DNA from: DATAES01 sp963802415
GTDB lineage: Bacteria; Actinomycetota; Acidimicrobiia; Acidimicrobiales; JACDCH01
Reading direction: 5' to 3'
DNA: 64,000 nt
Assembly (NCBI GenBank): GCA_963802415.1
Contig: CAWDIH010000001.1
Coordinates: 1,550,001-1,614,000, forward strand
The notes under the pieces are model-generated. The model searched no databases. It was not told the DNA's origin and worked only from the letters and a program-made list of their open reading frames with translations. The position numbers and the translations under genes are program-made. Positions 8,823-19,248 of this stretch are shown here, piece by piece (position 1 is the first letter of the stretch; each line of letters starts with the position of its first letter).

Positions 8823-10848
8823 CTAAGAGAACGCGCCGTCCTGCGCGAGCCGCACTTGCTCCGCTGTCGACAGGCCGAGGACGTCACCGAGCACCCACGC
8901 GTTGTCCTGCCCGAGTGTCGGTCCGCTCCGGTCGTAGCCGGCGGCGAGTCCGTCGATTCTGAAGCCGTTGCGCTCGTAGGCGCCCGGCCCGCACTCGGGG
9001 TGGTCGAGCGGGACGAAGTGCCCCCGGTGGGCGAGCTGCGGGTCGGCGTTGAGGTCCGCGAAATCTTGGACGGGAACGGCTTCGAGGCCGGCTGCTTGCA
9101 GCTCTGTCGCGACATCGATTGAGTCACGCGTCGATGTCCACGTCTCCACGTCCTCACCTGTGATCGCGACCACCCGTCGCAGCTCGTCATCGTTCCACGC
9201 CGCGATGGCGACCCACCGGTCTTCGCCCGCGCAACGGAACACGCTGTGCAATGCCGCGTCGGGATGGGTGTTACCGCGCCGTTCGCCGATCACTCCTCCG
9301 CGGCGGTACGCCAGCAACCAGTCCGACAGCGTCCACGCCGCGCACTCGACCTGGCTCAGGTCGACGTACACGCCCTCGCCCGTCGCACGGCGGTGCAGCA
9401 GTGCGGCGGCCAGCGCTGTCGCGACGAAACGCGGCGCCAGCGAATCGGTGATGGTGCCGAACGGCCCGATCGGCTCCCGGTCAGGCCAACCGGTCAGGTA
9501 GTTGAAGCCGGAGAGCGCCGCCCCTTGGCCGCCGAAGCCGGGATAGTCGCGATGCGGTCCGGTCTGGCCGTTGAGGCACGCGCTCACCATCACCAGGTTG
9601 GGCTTGTCCTCGACCAGGTCGTCGTACGCGAGCCCGAGGCCGCGCATCGCCCGTGGCGCGAAGTTCTCGGCCACCGCGTCAGCCCACTCGACGACGAGGC
9701 GCTTGGCGAGCGCGTGTCCTTCAGGGTGCTTGAGGTTGAGCGTGACCGAACGCTTGCCACAGTTCAGTGCATCGAACATGTCGGCGTAGTTGCCGGTGCG
9801 AAGGAAGTCCGGCCGGCTGGCCGACTCCACGCGCAGCACCGTGGCACCGTGCTCCGCCAAGTATCGCGTGGCGATCGGCCCGGCCGCCCCCGCCCCGAAC
9901 TCGAGGATCCGCGTCCCGCCCCAAGCCGCCTTCTTTCGTTCTGGCGTCAACCACTCCGAATATCCGGAGTGGTTGACGCCAGAACGGATGTGCACATGGG
10001 CCCACTTCGACGGTGTGCCGTCGTTGTCGAAGAACTCCCGGGCCGCGAGTTGGGCGGATGCGTACAACTCGCGGGGCGAGTTGACGGGCGCGAGCATCAA
10101 GTTGGTCTCGCACGCGTGCTCGTACAGCTCGGCGGTGGAGTGACGGGCGAACCACTCGCCGACCACCTTCTGCACCGCGTCGACGTCTTCGTCGGACGCG
10201 GACAGGACGTCCCACGCGGTCCAATCGCGTTCGGTCAGGACGGGGTCGTCGATCAACCGCGAGATGGTCTGCAGGGACGGGATACGGGCCTGGCCGCCGC
10301 GCAGACCGAACGAGACCCAACCGTCTTTCGTCGGCCAGATCTCCCGGGTGCGCCCGATGTTCGCTCCGGCACGCCGCGCCTGGACGCGCGAGCGGAACCA
10401 CCGTCCCGCGCCGCCCATGTTGGCAACGAGCACCGTCTCTTGCATCGACAGGTCGATGTCGACCGGACGGACGCCCGACGCCAACGCGGTCAACGCCGCG
10501 AACGCGATCTCGGGAGCGGTATGGGCGTACGCCGCGTCGCCTGCGCATCGCACCGGCGCGCGGTCGGGATCGCCGGTGCAGTACAGGTTGCCGGAAGCCG
10601 CCATGACGCCGAGATCGGAGGCCCGCCAGGACGATCGCGGTCCAGTTGCGCCGAACGGCGTCACGCACACCCACACGGAGTCCGTCGAGGTGCCGGTCCG
10701 TCGAAGGTGGCCGGCGATGACCACGTCGGCATCCGCGGTCGAGCCCACCGACGGCGCCGAGGAACGTCAGGATCCCTGCCGCCATCGCAGTCGGCTTCGA
10801 CCCGACCAGATCTGCAACCGACACGCCGTCCAGGAGCGAACCTGACAC
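8823..10848 (-). CDS. Double-length family III CoA transferase (CaiB/BaiF); one frameshift
   Basis: About 675 residues made of two CaiB/BaiF-type halves. The first half starts SLLDGVSVADLVGSKPTAMA and continues with CVTPFGATGPRSSW and DIDLSMQETVLVANMGG. The second half starts GGTRILEFGAGAAGPIATRY and has CGKRSVTLNLKHPEG, FGGQGAALSGFNYLTG and YVDLSQVECAAWTLSDW. The first 30 residues lie in another frame, so an indel near 10750 is inferred; without it translation would start at GTG 10748. Such enzymes move CoA between acyl groups or racemise 2-methylacyl-CoA. GTG 10848 lies inside the palindromic operator. A 22-bp-arm palindrome is embedded in the linker between the halves. Confidence 0.82.
9937..9986. 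repeat. Perfect 22-bp inverted repeat inside a coding region
   Basis: The arms at 9937-9958 and 9965-9986 are perfect reverse complements, separated by the six bases AATATC. The element lies in the linker between the two halves of the CoA transferase, where it encodes about 16 residues including VNHSGYSEWLTPE. A perfect 22-bp stem is not expected from coding constraint. It resembles palindromic elements that insert in frame into genes. Confidence 0.85.
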
Positions 10849-10858
10849 GCGTGTCAGG
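10841..10858. promoter_or_regulatory. Palindromic operator, copy 2 (perfect palindrome)
   Basis: CCTGACACGCGTGTCAGG is its own reverse complement over all 18 bases. It lies between the divergent CoA transferase and the first amidohydrolase. It overlaps the likely GTG start of the CoA transferase and ends 13 bp before the amidohydrolase ATG, so a bound repressor would block both genes. Confidence 0.75.
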
Positions 10859-10871
10859 CTACGCTCGCAAC

Positions 10872-12058
10872 ATGGCGAGCTTCCGCATCGTGTCGGCCGA
10901 CGCTCACGTTCTCGAGCCGCCCCACATCTGGGAGACGTGGCTTCCAAAGGCGCTCCAGGACAACGCACCGAAGCTCGCGAAGGACATCGACGGCGGCGAC
11001 GCTTGGCTGTTCGCCGGCTCACCCGATCCCGACCCGATCGGTCTGGTGACCACGCCGGGCATGCCGTGGGACCAGTTCCGCTGGACAGGCGTGACCTACG
11101 AGCAGGCCCGCCCGGGGTGCTACGACGGCAGCGCACGGCTCGTCGACATGGACATCGACGGTGTCGACGCGGAGATCCTGTTCCCGCCGCAGCGCACCAT
11201 CGGCCACTTCCTCGGCGACGAGGACGACGACTTCGTGCGCGCCGGCGTCGACGCGTACAACAACTTCCTCTGGGAGGAGTTCTGCGCGCCCGATCGCGGC
11301 CGGCTCGTCGGCATGGCCCAGATCGGTTCGACCGGCGTCGACGACGCGGTCGACACCCTTCGCAAGGCCAGGGCGCGCGGCTTCAAGGGCGTCGTCATCT
11401 CGTGCTGGCCTTCCGGCGAGCGACGGCATCTCCGACGACGACGATCCGTTCTGGGCGGCGGCCGAGGAAGAGCGGATGCCCGTGTGCATCCACATCAACC
11501 TCATCAGCCGCGCTTCACGGCAGCGCACGCGCGCCGCACAGGCCAAGGCGGGGAAGGGCAGCAATCGGCTCTACGGCGAGCGCGACGACAGAAGTCGAAG
11601 GCCAACGCCAAGGCAGTGGGCGGGCTCGCCGGTGTGTTCGCCACGGTTCCCGGCACGATCGGACAGCTCATCTTCACCGGGTGTGTTCGAGCGCTACCCG
11701 AACCTGCACGATCGCGATGATCGAGACCGGCGTCGGCTGGATCCCGCACTTCCTCGAGCAGATGGACGACCGCTACTGGCGCAACCGGTCGTGGGGCAAC
11801 ATCCCGATCTCCGAGCCGCCGTCGTTCTACTGGTACCGCAACATGTCGGCCACCTACATCACCGACCGCAACGGCATCGCCAACCGCTACGCGGTCGGCG
11901 TCGACAACATGATGTGGAGCACCGACTATCCGCACCACGGCAACGACTGGCCGTACTCGCGCAAGGCCATCGCCGACTCGATGGCCGACGTCCCTGCCGA
12001 CGAACGCCACAAGATCGTCGGCGGCAACGCGGTGCGCATCTTCGATCTGGAGCGGTGA
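10872..12058 (+). CDS. Amidohydrolase-family protein 1 (several frameshifts)
   Basis: A metal-dependent amidohydrolase (Amidohydro_2 type), about 395 residues once frames are joined. It opens FRIVSADAHVLEPPHIWETW, whose DAHV(L)EP motif holds the metal-binding His. It continues with DMDIDGVDAEILFPPQRTIG, AYNNFLWEEFCAPDRGRLVG, then CIHINLISRASR and finally GVGWIPHFLEQMDDRYW, WSTDYPHHGNDWPYSR and NAVRIFDLER. The frame changes near 11415, 11590, 11680 and 11710; conserved motifs are present on both sides of each change, so sequence error is likelier than decay. Relatives near CoA-ester genes are often annotated as decarboxylases or hydrolases. ATG 10872 follows the operator at 10841. Confidence 0.8.
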
Positions 12059-12077
12059 TGCACACGAGGAGAACAGC

Positions 12078-13341
12078 ATGCAACTCGACGACCTGATCCT
12101 CGTTTCCGTCGACGACCACGTCGTCGAACCGCCGGGGATGTGGGACGACCATCTGCCGTCGAAGTACGTCGACGAAGGCGCCAAAGCTCGTCACGAAGGA
12201 CGACGGCACCGACGTCTGGGCGTTCCGCGGCGCGGAGCTTCCCAACATCGGGCTCAACGCGGTGGCCGGCCGCCCGCCTGCGGAGTACGGCATCGACCCC
12301 ACCGTCGTTCGACGACATGCGTCCCGGTTGCTACGACATCCACGAACGCATCCGCGACATGAACGCCAACGGCGTGCTGGGTTCGCTGTGCTTCCCGTCC
12401 ATGCCCGGGTTCTGCGGCCAGCTGTGGGCTCGCGTCGAGGACAAGGATCTCGCCAAGGCGCTGCTGCAGGGCTACAACGACTGGCACATCGACGAGTGGT
12501 GCGGCGCCTACCCCGGTCGCTTCATCCCCTTGGCGCTGCCCGCGCTGTGGGACCCGGACGAGATGGCGGCCGAGGTCCGGCGGGTGGCGGCGAAGGGCTG
12601 CCACGCGGTCACGTTCTCGGAGAACCCCGAGAAGCTCGGCTACCCGAGCTTCCACAGCGAGCACTGGGACCCGTTCTGGCAGGCGTGCAGCGACGAGGGA
12701 ACGGTCGTGTGCCTCCACATCGGCTCGTCGTCGCAGATGGTGATCACGTCGGCCGAGGCGCCGATCAACGTGATGATCACGCTGCAGCCGATGAACATCG
12801 TGCAGGCCGCGTCCGATCTCGCTGTGGTCCCGGGTGCTGCAGAAGTTCCCCGACCTGCGCTTCGCGCATGAGCGAGGGCGGCATCGGCTGGATCCCGTAC
12901 TTCCTCGAGCGCGTCGACTACGTCTACAAGCACCACAAGGCGTGGACCGGCGCCGACCTCGGCGGCAGTTGCCGAGCGAGCTGTTCCAGGAGCGCATCAT
13001 CACGTGCTTCATCGACGACGCGGTCGGGCTCGAGAACCGGCATCACCTCAACATCGACCACATCACCTGGGAGTGCGACTACCCGCACTCGGACTCGACG
13101 TGGCCACACTCGCCCGAGCTGCTCGCACCCGCGCTGGCGGGCATCCCGACGACGAGATCGACAAGATCACCCACGAGAACGCCATGCGGATCTTCCAGTT
13201 CGACCCGTTCTCGGCGCGAGCCAAGAAGAAGTGCACGGTCGGCGCGCTGCGGGCCGAGGCCGCCGACGTCGACGTGAGCGAGCGAGCAGTCACGGGCGCC
13301 GCGCCGCGCGACCCGAGCCGAGCCGCCGATCACGATCATGA
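12078..13341 (+). CDS. Amidohydrolase-family protein 2 (several frameshifts)
   Basis: A second, related amidohydrolase directly after the first. It opens LILVSVDDHVVEPPGMWDDH (metal-binding DDHVVEP). It continues with DMRPGCYDIHERIRDMNANG, GQLWARVEDKDLAKALLQGY, HAVTFSENPEKLGYPSFHSE, HIGSSSQMVITSAEAP, EGGIGWIPYFLERVDYVYKH, ITWECDYPHSDSTWPHSPEL and ITHENAMRIFQFDPFSAR. Breaks are inferred near 12180, 12305, 12830-12870, 12970 and 13145. The exact end is uncertain: a stop at 13341 closes one frame, while another frame stops at 13277. AGGAGAACAGC precedes the ATG. The pair probably works on related substrates in one operon. Confidence 0.78.
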
Positions 13342-13391
13342 CGATCGCGGGCGGCCGTCGCGAGATCCTGAGGCCGGGCCCCGAACGACGA

Positions 13392-13932
13392 TCAGCAGCG
13401 GCGCGCGTCGTCGGTCACCTCGGCACCTGGCCCGATGCCCAGGCGGCCGAGATGGCCCTGCGGAACCTCGATCGCGAAGCGGTAGGGCGCGGCCGCGCTG
13501 TAGAGAGGACAGCCGGCGCCGTCGTCGCAGGGCGCCATGTCCGTGGTCGACACGATGTCACCGTTCGACGCGATGAACGCGATCGACAGAGGCATGGGTG
13601 TGTTGTGCATGTAGAACCGGTCGTTGGTGTCCTCCGTGAACCGGAAGAGCATGCCGTCGTAACCGCCGAGCGTCGGATCCGTCACTTGCATGAGGCCGCG
13701 GCTGTGCTGCGCCCCCGTCTCGGCAAGGAGCATGCACCACTCCAGAATGCCCGTCGGCGTCTCGACGGTCACGCGGGTCTCGCCGAAGCCGTCGAGAACG
13801 TGCGCGTGCCGTGGCCGAGCCCGAGCTCGAGCCGCTGTCTCGTCGTGCCAGCAGTACGATGGTCAGGACCACGGCGACGCCCACGACCACACCGAGGACG
13901 ATGAAGGTCAACTTCCGTCGCGACGGCGTCAC
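13392..13932 (-). CDS. DUF192-family exported protein (one frameshift)
   Basis: About 180 residues. The N-terminus TPSRRKLTFIVLGVVVGVAV has a single membrane segment, then a Ser/Ala-rich stretch. The DUF192 domain follows: ILEWCMLLAETGAQHSRGLM, YDGMLFRF, FYMHNTPMPLSIAFIASNG and IVSTTDMAPCDD. The RGLM, GMLF and MHNT(PMP)L motifs are typical of the family, whose function is unknown. The frame changes near 13800. The start is GTG 13932, overlapping the stop of the DUF35 gene (GTGA), so it is the last gene of the operon that begins at 17689. Its DUF192 part is intact. Confidence 0.75.
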
Positions 13933-14366
13933 AGCACCGCGAGCCACTGTGGGAGCCACACGTCGTCAGCGACCTGACTGAAGACGACCTCGACCGCGTC
14001 GCCGATGTCGACTGTGCGGGTCGACGGAGTTCAAGGCGGCGCCCGGACCGGAGACCACGTTGCCGACGAAGCGGATCGTCGGGTCGTCGTCGAGCGTCAC
14101 GATGACCACGTTGTACGGCGCCTGGCCGCCGTACGCGGGCAGCAGCGGCGGGTGGGGGACGACGAACGGACCAGACACGGCCACGTCCCGACATGACGTC
14201 CCACCGCACGTCGAACGACTGGCACGACGGGCACATCGGCCGGGGCGGCATCCGCCGCCGGCCGCACGACCCGCACGCCTGCACTCGGAGCTCGCCGGCC
14301 GCGCACCCCGCCCAGAACGAAGCCGCTTCCGCGTCGTCCGACGTCAGGAAGGATCAGGCCCTCGAT
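13929..14366 (-). CDS. DUF35/OB-fold zinc-ribbon acyl-CoA-associated protein (frameshifts)
   Basis: About 145 residues. Joining frames gives a rubredoxin-like zinc ribbon, CGSCGRRRMPPRPMCPSCQS, followed by an OB fold: GRGRVWSV, FVVPHPPLLPAYGGQAPYNV, VIVTLDDDPTIRFVGNVVSG and VFSQVADDVWLPQWLAVL. The upstream residues FWAGCAAGELRVQ match the usual DUF35 N-terminal helix. DUF35 proteins pair with SCP-x-like thiolases, for example ChsH2 with Ltp2 in sterol side-chain cleavage. Here it lies directly behind such a thiolase. Breaks are inferred near 14185, 14030 and 14330. The start near 14366 (GTG) is tentative. Confidence 0.72.
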
Positions 14367-15529
14367 CACCGCGTCGTCCTTCGTCAGCAGCAGCGCGCTG
14401 GTGGGCACGCCTTCGCCGCTCGTGACGAGCGAGACCGTGGCGCCGTCGACCTGCGAGCACGACTCGCCCCGCATCTGGCGCACCCCTTCGACGATGAGGT
14501 TGAAGCCGTGGACGTAGGCCTCGGACATGCCGCCGCCGCTGGTGTTCGTCGGCAGCCGTCCGCCGAGCTCGAGGTTGCCGTCGGCGGCAGAAGGCCAGGC
14601 CCTCGCCCCGCTCGCAGAAGCCGTAGCCCTCCAGCGACAGCGGCACCAGAGGGCTGAAGGCGTCGTAGAGCTGGGCCACGTCGACATCGGCCGGCGTGCA
14701 GGTCGGCGTTCGCCCAGAGCAGGTCGGCGCACGCCCAGGACGGCCCGAGCAGCGGATCGTCGCCGAAGTAGTTCGTCATCGCCTGGTGCTGCCGGGGGAT
14801 CGACTGGGCGAACGAGTGGATCAGCACGCGGCGTCGTCGCGCAGTCGCGGGCCCGCTCCGCCGACGGTGATCACGACGGCGCCGGCGCCGTCGGACTCGA
14901 GGCAGTTGTCGTACAGGCACGAGCGGCTCGGAGATCCAGCGCGCCTCGAGGTACTGCGTCGACGGTGAGCGGCTTCTCGTGCATCATCGCCCCGGGTTGC
15001 GGTTGGCGTGATGACGCACCGCGACGGCCACGGACGGCCAGCTGCTCGCGCGTGCCGCCGAACTCGTGGAAGTAGCGCCGGGCCAGCATGGCGATCTCGT
15101 CGACCGGGCGCAGCAGGCCGAACGGGCGCGTCCACTGGTGCTGGCCGGCGAACCCGTCGCGCCACCTGCGACCACGGCCGGCTCGCCGCCGCGCCCCGCT
15201 TGCGGCTGCGCCAGGCCACGGCCACGTTGCACTGGCCGGTGGCCACCGCCATCGCCGCGTGCCCGACGACGCCGCAGCCGGCGCCGCCGCCGTAGCCGAC
15301 CTGGCTGAAGAAGGTGATGTCGCCGAGCCCGAGGTTGCGGGCGATGTCGACCTCCTCGGTGGTCTCGAGCGTGTACGACGACAGGCCGTCGACCTCCGAC
15401 GGCTCGATGCCGGCGTCGTCGAGCGCGAGCTCGATGGCCTCGAGCGCGAGGAGCATCTCGGACTGCGGTCAGCGACTTGGCGAACTCCGTCTGCCCGATG
15501 CCGACGATCGCCGTCCTGTCCTTGATCAT
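14360..15529 (-). CDS. SCP-x-like thiolase 2 (multiple frameshifts)
   Basis: About 385 residues once joined. It opens MIKDRTAIVGIGQTEFAKSL and continues with EAIELALDDAGIEPSEVDGL, FFSQVGYGGGAGCGVVGHAA, ATGQCNVAVAWRSRKRG, RYFHEFGGTREQLAV, DVAQLYDAFSPLVPLSLEGY, LPTNTSGGGMSEAYVHGFNL and ATVSLVTSGEGVPTSALLL. These are family signatures of thiolase-like lipid transfer proteins. At least six frame changes occur between 14640 and 15480, one of the densest runs in the window. The 3' boundary is uncertain by some tens of bases because of them. The gene sits between the acyl-CoA synthetase and the DUF35 protein, an arrangement like ltp2/chsH2. Confidence 0.75.
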
Positions 15530-15604
15530 CTCGGCAGCGTGAACGGCGCGTACTGGCGAGAATCGCTAGTCGTGGTGACTCGCCGCGGTCGCCAGAAGAC
15601 GATG

Positions 15605-17689
15605 TCATCGGATGACGATGAGGGCGTCGAGGGCGACGACGCCTTTGGGTCGGACGACGAGCGGGTTGATGTCGAGCTCGGCGAGGCGGTCGGCGTGGTC
15701 GACGGCGAGGCGCTGGACCTTCATGATCGTGTCGACCAGCGCCTTGATGTCGCCCTTGCGGCCGGCCCCGCGCGCCGCGCAGCAGCGCGCGCCGCTCGCA
15801 CCTCGTCGATCATGCGGCGCGCCTCGGCCTCGTCGAACGGCGGGACCCGGAACGTCACGTCTTCGAAGACCTCGACGAACACGCCGCCGAGCCCGAACAT
15901 CACGACCGGGCCGAACAGCTCGTCGTGGCTGACGCCGACGACGCACTCGACGCCGCCTTCCACCATGCTCGCGAGACGAGCACCGAGCCGTCGCTGTGCG
16001 GCGCGAGCTCCGCGTAGGCGTGCGCGAACGGCTCTCGCCGACGCGAGCCCGAGCCGCACGAGGCCGAGATCGCTCTTGTGGGCAGTCGGGCGAGCACGCC
16101 TTCAGCACGACCGGGTAGCCCGATCGGCGGCCGCGCCTTGACCGCTCCGCTCGCTGACGTGACGACGTCCTCCGGTCACCGGGATGCCGTAGGCGGCGAG
16201 CAGCTCCTTCGACTCGTGCTCCGACAACGTTGCGTCCGCTGGTAGATCGTCGCGTCGAGGCGACGCGCCGCGCCGCGCTTGCTTGGCGAACGGGCTGCGG
16301 TAGCGCGCTGCGAACTCGTGGTAGTCGAGGTAGGCCCGGACAGCACCGCACGCAGTTGGCGAACGTGCGGAACGTGATCACCTTCGACGACGCCAGCAGG
16401 ATGTCGTAGGCCGGCTCGTTGTCCGTGACCGGCGAGCCCCAGATCACGCAGATCGGCTTGTCGGTCGTCTCGGCGACGGCGACCAGGTCACGCGCCAAGC
16501 GGCTTCGACATCGACGCGAGCGCGCCGGTGATCGGACAGATGATGACGCCGACGTTCGGGTCGGCGACGATGGCGTCGAGGATCTTGCGGCCCGCGCCAG
16601 TCGGCGGACGGCGCGCCGCCGTTGTCGACCGGGTTCGAGACCCGCAGGTAGTCGGGGATCCACTCGTGCAGCGCCGCCTGCGTCTCGGGCGTGAGGTCGG
16701 GCAAGCTCGAGGCCGGCCTTCGGCCGCGAGGTCGGCCATGTGCGCGCCGGTGCCGCCGGAGATGGCGTAGATGCAGACGCCGTCGCCGATGGGCGGCGCG
16801 GCGCGGGCGAGCATCGCCGCCGTGTCCTGGAGCTCGTCGAGTCCGTCGACGCGGGTGACGCCGAACTGGCGGAAGACGGCCGACGTCACCGCGTCGGAAC
16901 CGGTGAGGTGGCCGGTGTGGCTCTTGGCCATCGACCGGCCTGCCTCGTGTGCGCCCGACCTTGACGACACGATCGGCACGCCGCGCTGCGCGGCGTGGTC
17001 GGCGGCGAGCATGAGCGTGCGGCCGTCCTTGAAGCCCTCGATGTAGGCGGCGACCACGCCGACCTCGGGCTGGTCGGCGAACTAGCGCGGCGAAGTCGGC
17101 GAACTCGAGGTCGACCTCGTTGCCGGTCGGCGCCCAGTGGCCGATGGCGATGCCCAGGTCCTGGGCCTGGAAGATGGGCCGGCCTTGGTGGCCCGACTGG
17201 GTGATCAGGGCGATCCGCTTGCCCGGCAAGTCGTCGCGGAACGTCTCGAACGCGTTGAGGTTGGTGTTGGGCCCGAGCAGGCGGGTGTCCGAGCCGTGGA
17301 CGATGTCGCTCAGCCGCGCCTGCTGCGCCTCGCCGTCCGCGCCGGTCTCGGCGAAGCCGGCGGCGAAGATGACCGCGAACCGCGGCTTCTTGTCGAGGAT
17401 CGCCTCGAACGCCTCGACGGCGTCGCCGGTGAGGATCACGGCGAGGTCGATGTCGTCGTCGACATCGTCGATCGACCGCGGTAGCACGGGAGGCCGTCGA
17501 CGGTCGTCGCGGTTCGGGTTGACCGGATGGACCGTGGCGCCGAAGTGGTCCGGCCCACGGCTTGATCTTGCGGGTCATCGCCGCCGTCGGCTTGCCCGGT
17601 GCGTCGGACGCGCCGAGAACGGCGACGGACCGGGGGCGGAAGAACGGTCGAGGTCGAGGTCGCGCAGCCCGGACCGGACGGCCGGTCAC
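15605..17689 (-). CDS. NDP-forming acetate/acyl-CoA synthetase (multiple frameshifts)
   Basis: About 695 residues, matching the length of fused alpha-beta ADP-forming acyl-CoA synthetases. The N-terminal CoA-binding domain has FFRPRSVAVLGASDAPGKPT and FAVIFAAGFAETGADGEAQQ. The succinyl-CoA-synthetase-like domain has LIGPNTNLNAF-type and ITQSGHQGRPIF segments, then SHTGHLTGSDAVTSAVFRQF with the family's phosphorylated His region, then VGVIICPITGAL. The C-terminal ATP-grasp part has SKELLAAYGIPVT-like and DINPLVVRPKGVVALDALIV residues. Frames change near 17650, 17520, 17090, 16700, 16500 and repeatedly from 16350 to 15750. I chose GTG 17689, 22 bp downstream of the operator at 17712. It is the first gene of the operon. 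Confidence 0.8.
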
Positions 17690-17711
17690 GTCGAGGCGTC
17701 GGGCGACGTTA

Positions 17712-17729
17712 CCTGACGCCCGTGTCAGG
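17712..17729. promoter_or_regulatory. Palindromic operator, copy 3
   Basis: CCTGACGCCCGTGTCAGG, with flanks giving ACCTGAC-N6-GTCAGGT, lies 22 bp upstream of the acyl-CoA synthetase start. It shares both arms with the sites at 6527 and 10841. The gene on its other side is transcribed towards it, so this site should control only the synthetase-thiolase-DUF35-DUF192 operon. Confidence 0.7.
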
Positions 17730-17738
17730 TTGACTCGC

Positions 17739-19206
17739 TCAGCCACGCCGCTTCCGCTCGCCGAGGGGCGTCGACGGCGGGCCGTCCACGAACGGCCACT
17801 GCTCCTCGGCGATGCGCCGCCAGTTGCGTGTGGCGTGGAGCTCGCCGAGCACGGCGACCAGCCCGAGGTTGATGCGCTGGAGGATCACGAACGCGGCCGG
17901 CACGTTCGCGGCGCGCATGATCTCGCCGTGCTCGCCGGTCGGGTCGAAGAAGCGGCGCACGCCTCCGAGGACCACTCGGGTGATCGTCGTCACGGCTCGG
18001 TCTTCGAGCACGAACTCGTAGAAGTGCCCGAAGTAGTCGCGCAGTTGTTCGTCGCTGAAGCGCGCGCCGTGCTTGCAGGAAGCCCGCCCGGTCGACCGCC
18101 GCGCGGAAGGCGGCTCATGTCCGCGTCGCGACGGCGAACGTCTCGGACATGTCGCGCGAGCGGCTGGAGCTCGCCCGGCGTGAAGCGCTTCACGAGCCCG
18201 AAGTCGAGGAACGTGACGTGCCCGCCCGGGTGGAACAGGTAGTTGCCCGGGTGCGGATCGCCGTTGAACGCGCTGGAGCCGCCACAGGCTGCCGAACACG
18301 AACCGGTAGATCGCCTCGGCGGCGAGGTTCTTGCTCGTCCTGCGACCACGTCAGCAGCTCGTCGAACCGGGCGCCGTCGGCGAGCTCGGTCGTGAGCACC
18401 CGTTGGACGACAGCGCTCGACGACGGGTGGGACGTGGATGAAGGGATGTGGTCGTAGTAGCGCGCGAACAGCTGCTGGTTGTCCGCCTCCTGCACGTAGT
18501 CGAGCTCCTCGCGGACGCGGACGCGGAGCTCCTCGACGATCGGCTCGGGCTCGAGCCCCGGGAACACCATGGCGATGACCTGCAAGAGCAAGCCGGCGTT
18601 GTCGAGGTCGGCTTCGATCGCTTCGTCGACGCCGGGGTACTGCACCTTCACCGCGACCGCGAGGCCGTCCTTGGTGATCGCGCGGTGCACTTGTCCGATC
18701 GAGGCGGCGGCCATGGGCACCGGATCCCATGTGGCGAAGAGGCGTTCCGGCGGCTGTCCGAGCTCCTCTCTCGACCACCTCCGCGGCCAGTTCCGGTGCT
18801 CATCGACGGCGCATCGGCCTGCGAGCTGCGCGAGCTGCTCCCGGATGGGTTCGGGCAGGCCTTGATCGAGGTAGCTCGCCATCTGGCCGAGCTTCATCAA
18901 TGCGCCCTTCATGTGGCCGAGCGCGTCGGCGACCTGTTCGGCAGTCCGCAGCTGGTGCTCGGCGTCGAGCTCGTCTCGGCGCTCGGCAGAAGCGAACACT
19001 CGCCGGGCGCGGTGGAGTGCGTACGTGCCTCCGGTCTTCGCGCCGAGTGTTGCCATCTCGACGCTGCGCACCGCGCGGTCGTCGCGATCGCACCGGCCGA
19101 CGTCGCGCTGCGTCCTCGTGCCGGCGCGCTTGACCGCGAGGTATGCCGCGGCTGCCGCGCCGAAGGCGCCGATGGCGGCAGCGACCCAGGCTCCACGACG
19201 AGGCAC
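17739..19206 (-). CDS. ABC1/AarF/UbiB atypical kinase-like protein (frameshifts)
   Basis: About 488 residues. The N-terminus has a membrane segment, AWVAAAIGAFGAAAAAYLAV. The ABC1 signature follows: GHMKGALMKLGQMASYLDQG (the KxGQ motif), then MAAASIGQVHRAITKDGLAV (Ala-rich loop plus SIGQVH), AVKVQYPGVDEAIEADLDN (ATP-binding Lys), FNGDPHPGNYLFHPGGHVTF and LDFGLVKRF (DFG metal site). A C-terminal helical part ends at LGERKRRG. Frames change near 18760, 18340, 18260, 18160 and 18080. Family members act in quinone or lipid homeostasis; the target here is unknown. It starts with GTG 19206, divergent from the P450. Confidence 0.82.
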
Positions 19207-19248
19207 GGATCGGGACCGTAGCGGCCTCTGCCGGTAGCTTTGCCGCGC

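Noticed and set aside
9246..11720. An 824-residue plus-strand open frame opposite the CoA transferase
   Set aside because: Its composition is Arg/Gly-rich without any domain for most of its length, while the minus strand encodes clear CaiB motifs. Only the last part (from 10872) is real and belongs to the amidohydrolase.
16625..16650. A tRNA-like T-arm (GGGTTCGAGACCCG)
   Set aside because: It lies inside the acyl-CoA synthetase coding region, and no acceptor stem or anticodon arm is found around it.
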